Of a stretch of DNA of 64,000 nt, positions 61,861 through 64,000 are shown one piece after another. The first letter of the stretch is position 1; each line of letters starts with the position of its first letter. The stretch is from positions 32,118-96,117 of the forward strand of contig JASMDM010000081.1 of the NCBI GenBank assembly GCA_030752795.1, written 5' to 3'. The notes beneath the pieces are model-generated. The model made no database searches and was not told the DNA's origin. It saw nothing but the letters and a program-made list of their open reading frames with translations. Position numbers and translations under genes: made by a program. This DNA is from SAR202 cluster bacterium. GTDB lineage: Bacteria; Chloroflexota; Dehalococcoidia; Lucifugimonadales; UBA1123.

Positions 61861-62742
61861 CTATTCCTCCCGAGGCTTCGAACGCGGGCCGAACGGCTCA
61901 GGCAAGAACGGGCCATCCCGCGCCCGAAGGAACTCTCGTAGGCCGCCTTCGCGTCGGGCGTCGTCCAGCGGTTTGAAGAATTCGACGCTGCGCGACATAT
62001 GAGCCATCGTCTTCAACTCGTTGTTTAGCAGCAGGGCGTTGCGGAACCCCATCATGTTCAGGCCACGCGTTGCCACCTGCAGGTTGATCTTCACGGTTTC
62101 GGGCGCCGTCATGGCTATGCGGTCGACGACCTTGAAGCACGTCTCCAGCAGCTCGTCGTGGGGCACCACTTCAGTGATGAGGCCGATGCGTTCCGCCTCC
62201 TGGGCGTCAAGATGGTCCCCGGTCAGCGCATATCGGAGCGCCTTCTTGTAGCCCGCATTGTGGACCCACAAGAAGTTGGTGTCGGCGCCCATTCGTACCT
62301 CTGGCTGTCCAAACACCGCCTGGTCCGAGGCGAAGGTCATGTGGCAAGCGAGCGAATACCAGGAAGCGCCGGCCAGGCACCAGCCGTTGACCGCCGCGAT
62401 GACGGGTTTGCCCAACTCCCAGATCTGGAGAAGGCAGTCGTTCTCTGTGCGGTTGCGCTCGCGCTGAACGTCGATGGCGCCGGCTATGTTGGTGTCCTCG
62501 GGCAACCCGTAGGGCCACTCGAGTTGTCGCCCTCCGCCGATGTCGTACCCGGAGGAAAATGCCCGCCCGGCCCCGGTGAGCACGACGGCCCGAACCTCGG
62601 GATCGTTTTCGGCCTCCGTGAAGGCGCTCCGCAACTCGGTTTCCATCTCTCTGTTGATGGCGTTCATCACCTCGGGTCGGTTGAGAGTGATCAGCACTCC
62701 CTTTCGCTGCTTCTCGTACAGGATCGTCTCGTAGTCTGGCAC
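61861..62742 (-). CDS. enoyl-CoA hydratase/isomerase family protein
   Basis: VLITLNRPEVMNAINREMETELRSAF, GAGRAFSSGYDIGG, KPVIAAVNGWCLAGASWYSLACHM. Confidence 0.92.
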   Translation of the reverse strand: MPDYETILYEKQRKGVLITLNRPEVMNAINREMETELRSAFTEAENDPEVRAVVLTGAGRAFSSGYDIGGGRQLEWPYGLPEDTNIAGAIDVQRERNRTENDCLLQIWELGKPVIAAVNGWCLAGASWYSLACHMTFASDQAVFGQPEVRMGADTNFLWVHNAGYKKALRYALTGDHLDAQEAERIGLITEVVPHDELLETCFKVVDRIAMTAPETVKINLQVATRGLNMMGFRNALLLNNELKTMAHMSRSVEFFKPLDDARREGGLREFLRARDGPFLPEPFGPRSKPREE

Positions 62743-63375
62743 TGTTGGACCCTCCTCATTCTCGATTGTGGCGGCAGGAGTGGCTTGTCGCACGTCTTCG
62801 GATTCCCCATTTGGACCGCTCTCTGGCATCGAGGGCAACCCAAGCGAGATGGCGACATCGTATGCCGGTTATTCGACCTCGGTCAATCCCAGACATCGCC
62901 AACACCAGATGATTTCATGCGCGGACTGCGCATGCTGTTCCGATCATGGTCATCAAGCGGCCAGCCAAAGATTTGTTGACCTCCTATGATCGGAGCAGGG
63001 TCCGGCAAGACCCACTCATCCTGATTCCACCGACGATGCACGCGAGATGTCGATACGACACGCCCAGGCTTCCGGCGATCCGTTCGATGCTCGGCGGTCA
63101 TTGCGCTGGGCATTCAGACTATCGAGAGCAACCTATTTTAATGCGGATTTTCGAGTCTCAGTGGCTTCCGTTTCAAATGACCTCGGGGCCGTGATACACG
63201 ATGACAAGACGCACGCGGTAGAATGCTTTGAGTTCGAAGGGTAATCTCGTTGCCCTCGATGGATTGGTCACCTTTGAATGCGAAAGAAACCACCGGAGGC
63301 AGGGGGTTCGGACCGGGGAGATAGATAACAAACAGTCTATGAGCATGGGTAACACATGTGGAGAATGGAGGAAAA

Positions 63376-64000
63376 ATGAAGAGACATGTGTTGCCTTGGA
63401 GAACTACCAGTCCAAGAGAAGAGCAGATTCGCTTCATCGGGGAATGGAAAGAAGGCCGTTTGAATTTCACATGGCTGTGCCGAAAGTATGGCATCAGTCG
63501 CAAGACGGGCTACAAGCGAGTGCATCGGTTCCGTGAACACGGTTGGAGAGGCCTCGAGGACCCTAGCCGAGCGCCTAGACATCACCCCAATCAAACTGCA
63601 GAGTCGACCGTTGAGCTGCTCCTGGACGCCCGCCGAACAAATCCCGCCTGGGGACCTAAGAAATTGCTTCCCTGGCTCCAAAAACGGAATCCCGACCTAC
63701 AACATTGGCCGGCTCCGAGCACGGTCGCTCAAATGCTGAAACGTGCAGGTCTGGCTAAGTCTCGCAGGCCCAATAGACGCTCCGCACCATGGCGGACTAC
63801 GGTGTCGTCGGATCACCCCAATGACGTGTGGACAGTGGACTTCAAAGGTTGGTTCCGCGCCCAAGACGGTCAACGTTGCGATCCGCTCACATTGTTGGAC
63901 AGCGCATCACGGTACCTGTTGGTGTGCTCGAATCTTCCAAAACCCACGGGGCCTTACGTCAAAGACTCTCTTGAAGACGCCTTTCGGCAGTTCGGTCTTC
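63376..64000 (+). mobile_element. IS481-like DDE transposase, truncated by window end
   Basis: ATG 63376 after gaatggaggaaaa; open to the end: FIGEWKEGRLNFTWLCRKYGISRKTGYKRVHRFREHGWRGLEDPSRAPRHHPN...HPNDVWTVDFKGWFRAQDGQRCDPLTLLDSASRYLLVCSN. Confidence 0.9.

Noticed and set aside
1-64000. Genome-wide stop-codon recoding (TAG or TGA as sense) to explain interrupted genes
   Set aside because: Intact genes end normally with TGA (mutL) and TAG (DinB-like, TPR lipoprotein), and the disruptions also include frameshifts
1-64000. CRISPR arrays
   Set aside because: No regularly spaced direct repeats seen; no cas genes in the ORF track

Overview
High-GC bacterial (metagenome-like) chromosomal window. 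Its paralogue-rich content (amidohydrolases, SDRs, TPP enzymes, enolase superfamily, sulfatase, CAP proteins) suggests a SAR202-like Chloroflexota; this taxonomy is inference only. Ordinary genes include mutL, gamma-glutamyltransferase, an RNB-domain RNase, recQ, an MFS exporter, TlpA-like thioredoxin, a macro-domain protein and tRNA-Leu(GAG)/tRNA-Cys(GCA). The strongest accessory system is a phosphonate biosynthesis/decoration locus at about 42.4-49.3 kb. It contains a PEP mutase fused to a nucleotidyltransferase, a split phosphonopyruvate decarboxylase (alpha/beta), a 2-aminoethylphosphonate transaminase, a second nucleotidyltransferase, a SAM methyltransferase and a LicD-family transferase with an extra C-terminal domain. 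This predicts a nucleotide-activated, possibly N-methylated, aminoethylphosphonate transferred to a surface glycan. A second striking property is the number of disrupted genes: in-frame stops in a beta-propeller protein, an amidohydrolase and a CAP protein; frameshifts in a GH88/105-like remnant, an S8 peptidase, a DUF2442 protein and (multiple) a Roco LRR-GTPase; and a 3' duplication remnant of a GrdB-like gene. Other points of interest are an orphan ThsB-like TIR protein, a possible archaellum ArlF/ArlG-like protein, a collagen-like lipoprotein, a recQ without a canonical start codon and several dispersed intergenic hairpin/repeat families. An IS481-like transposase runs off the right edge. 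All family calls are by eye from the translations; no searches were run.
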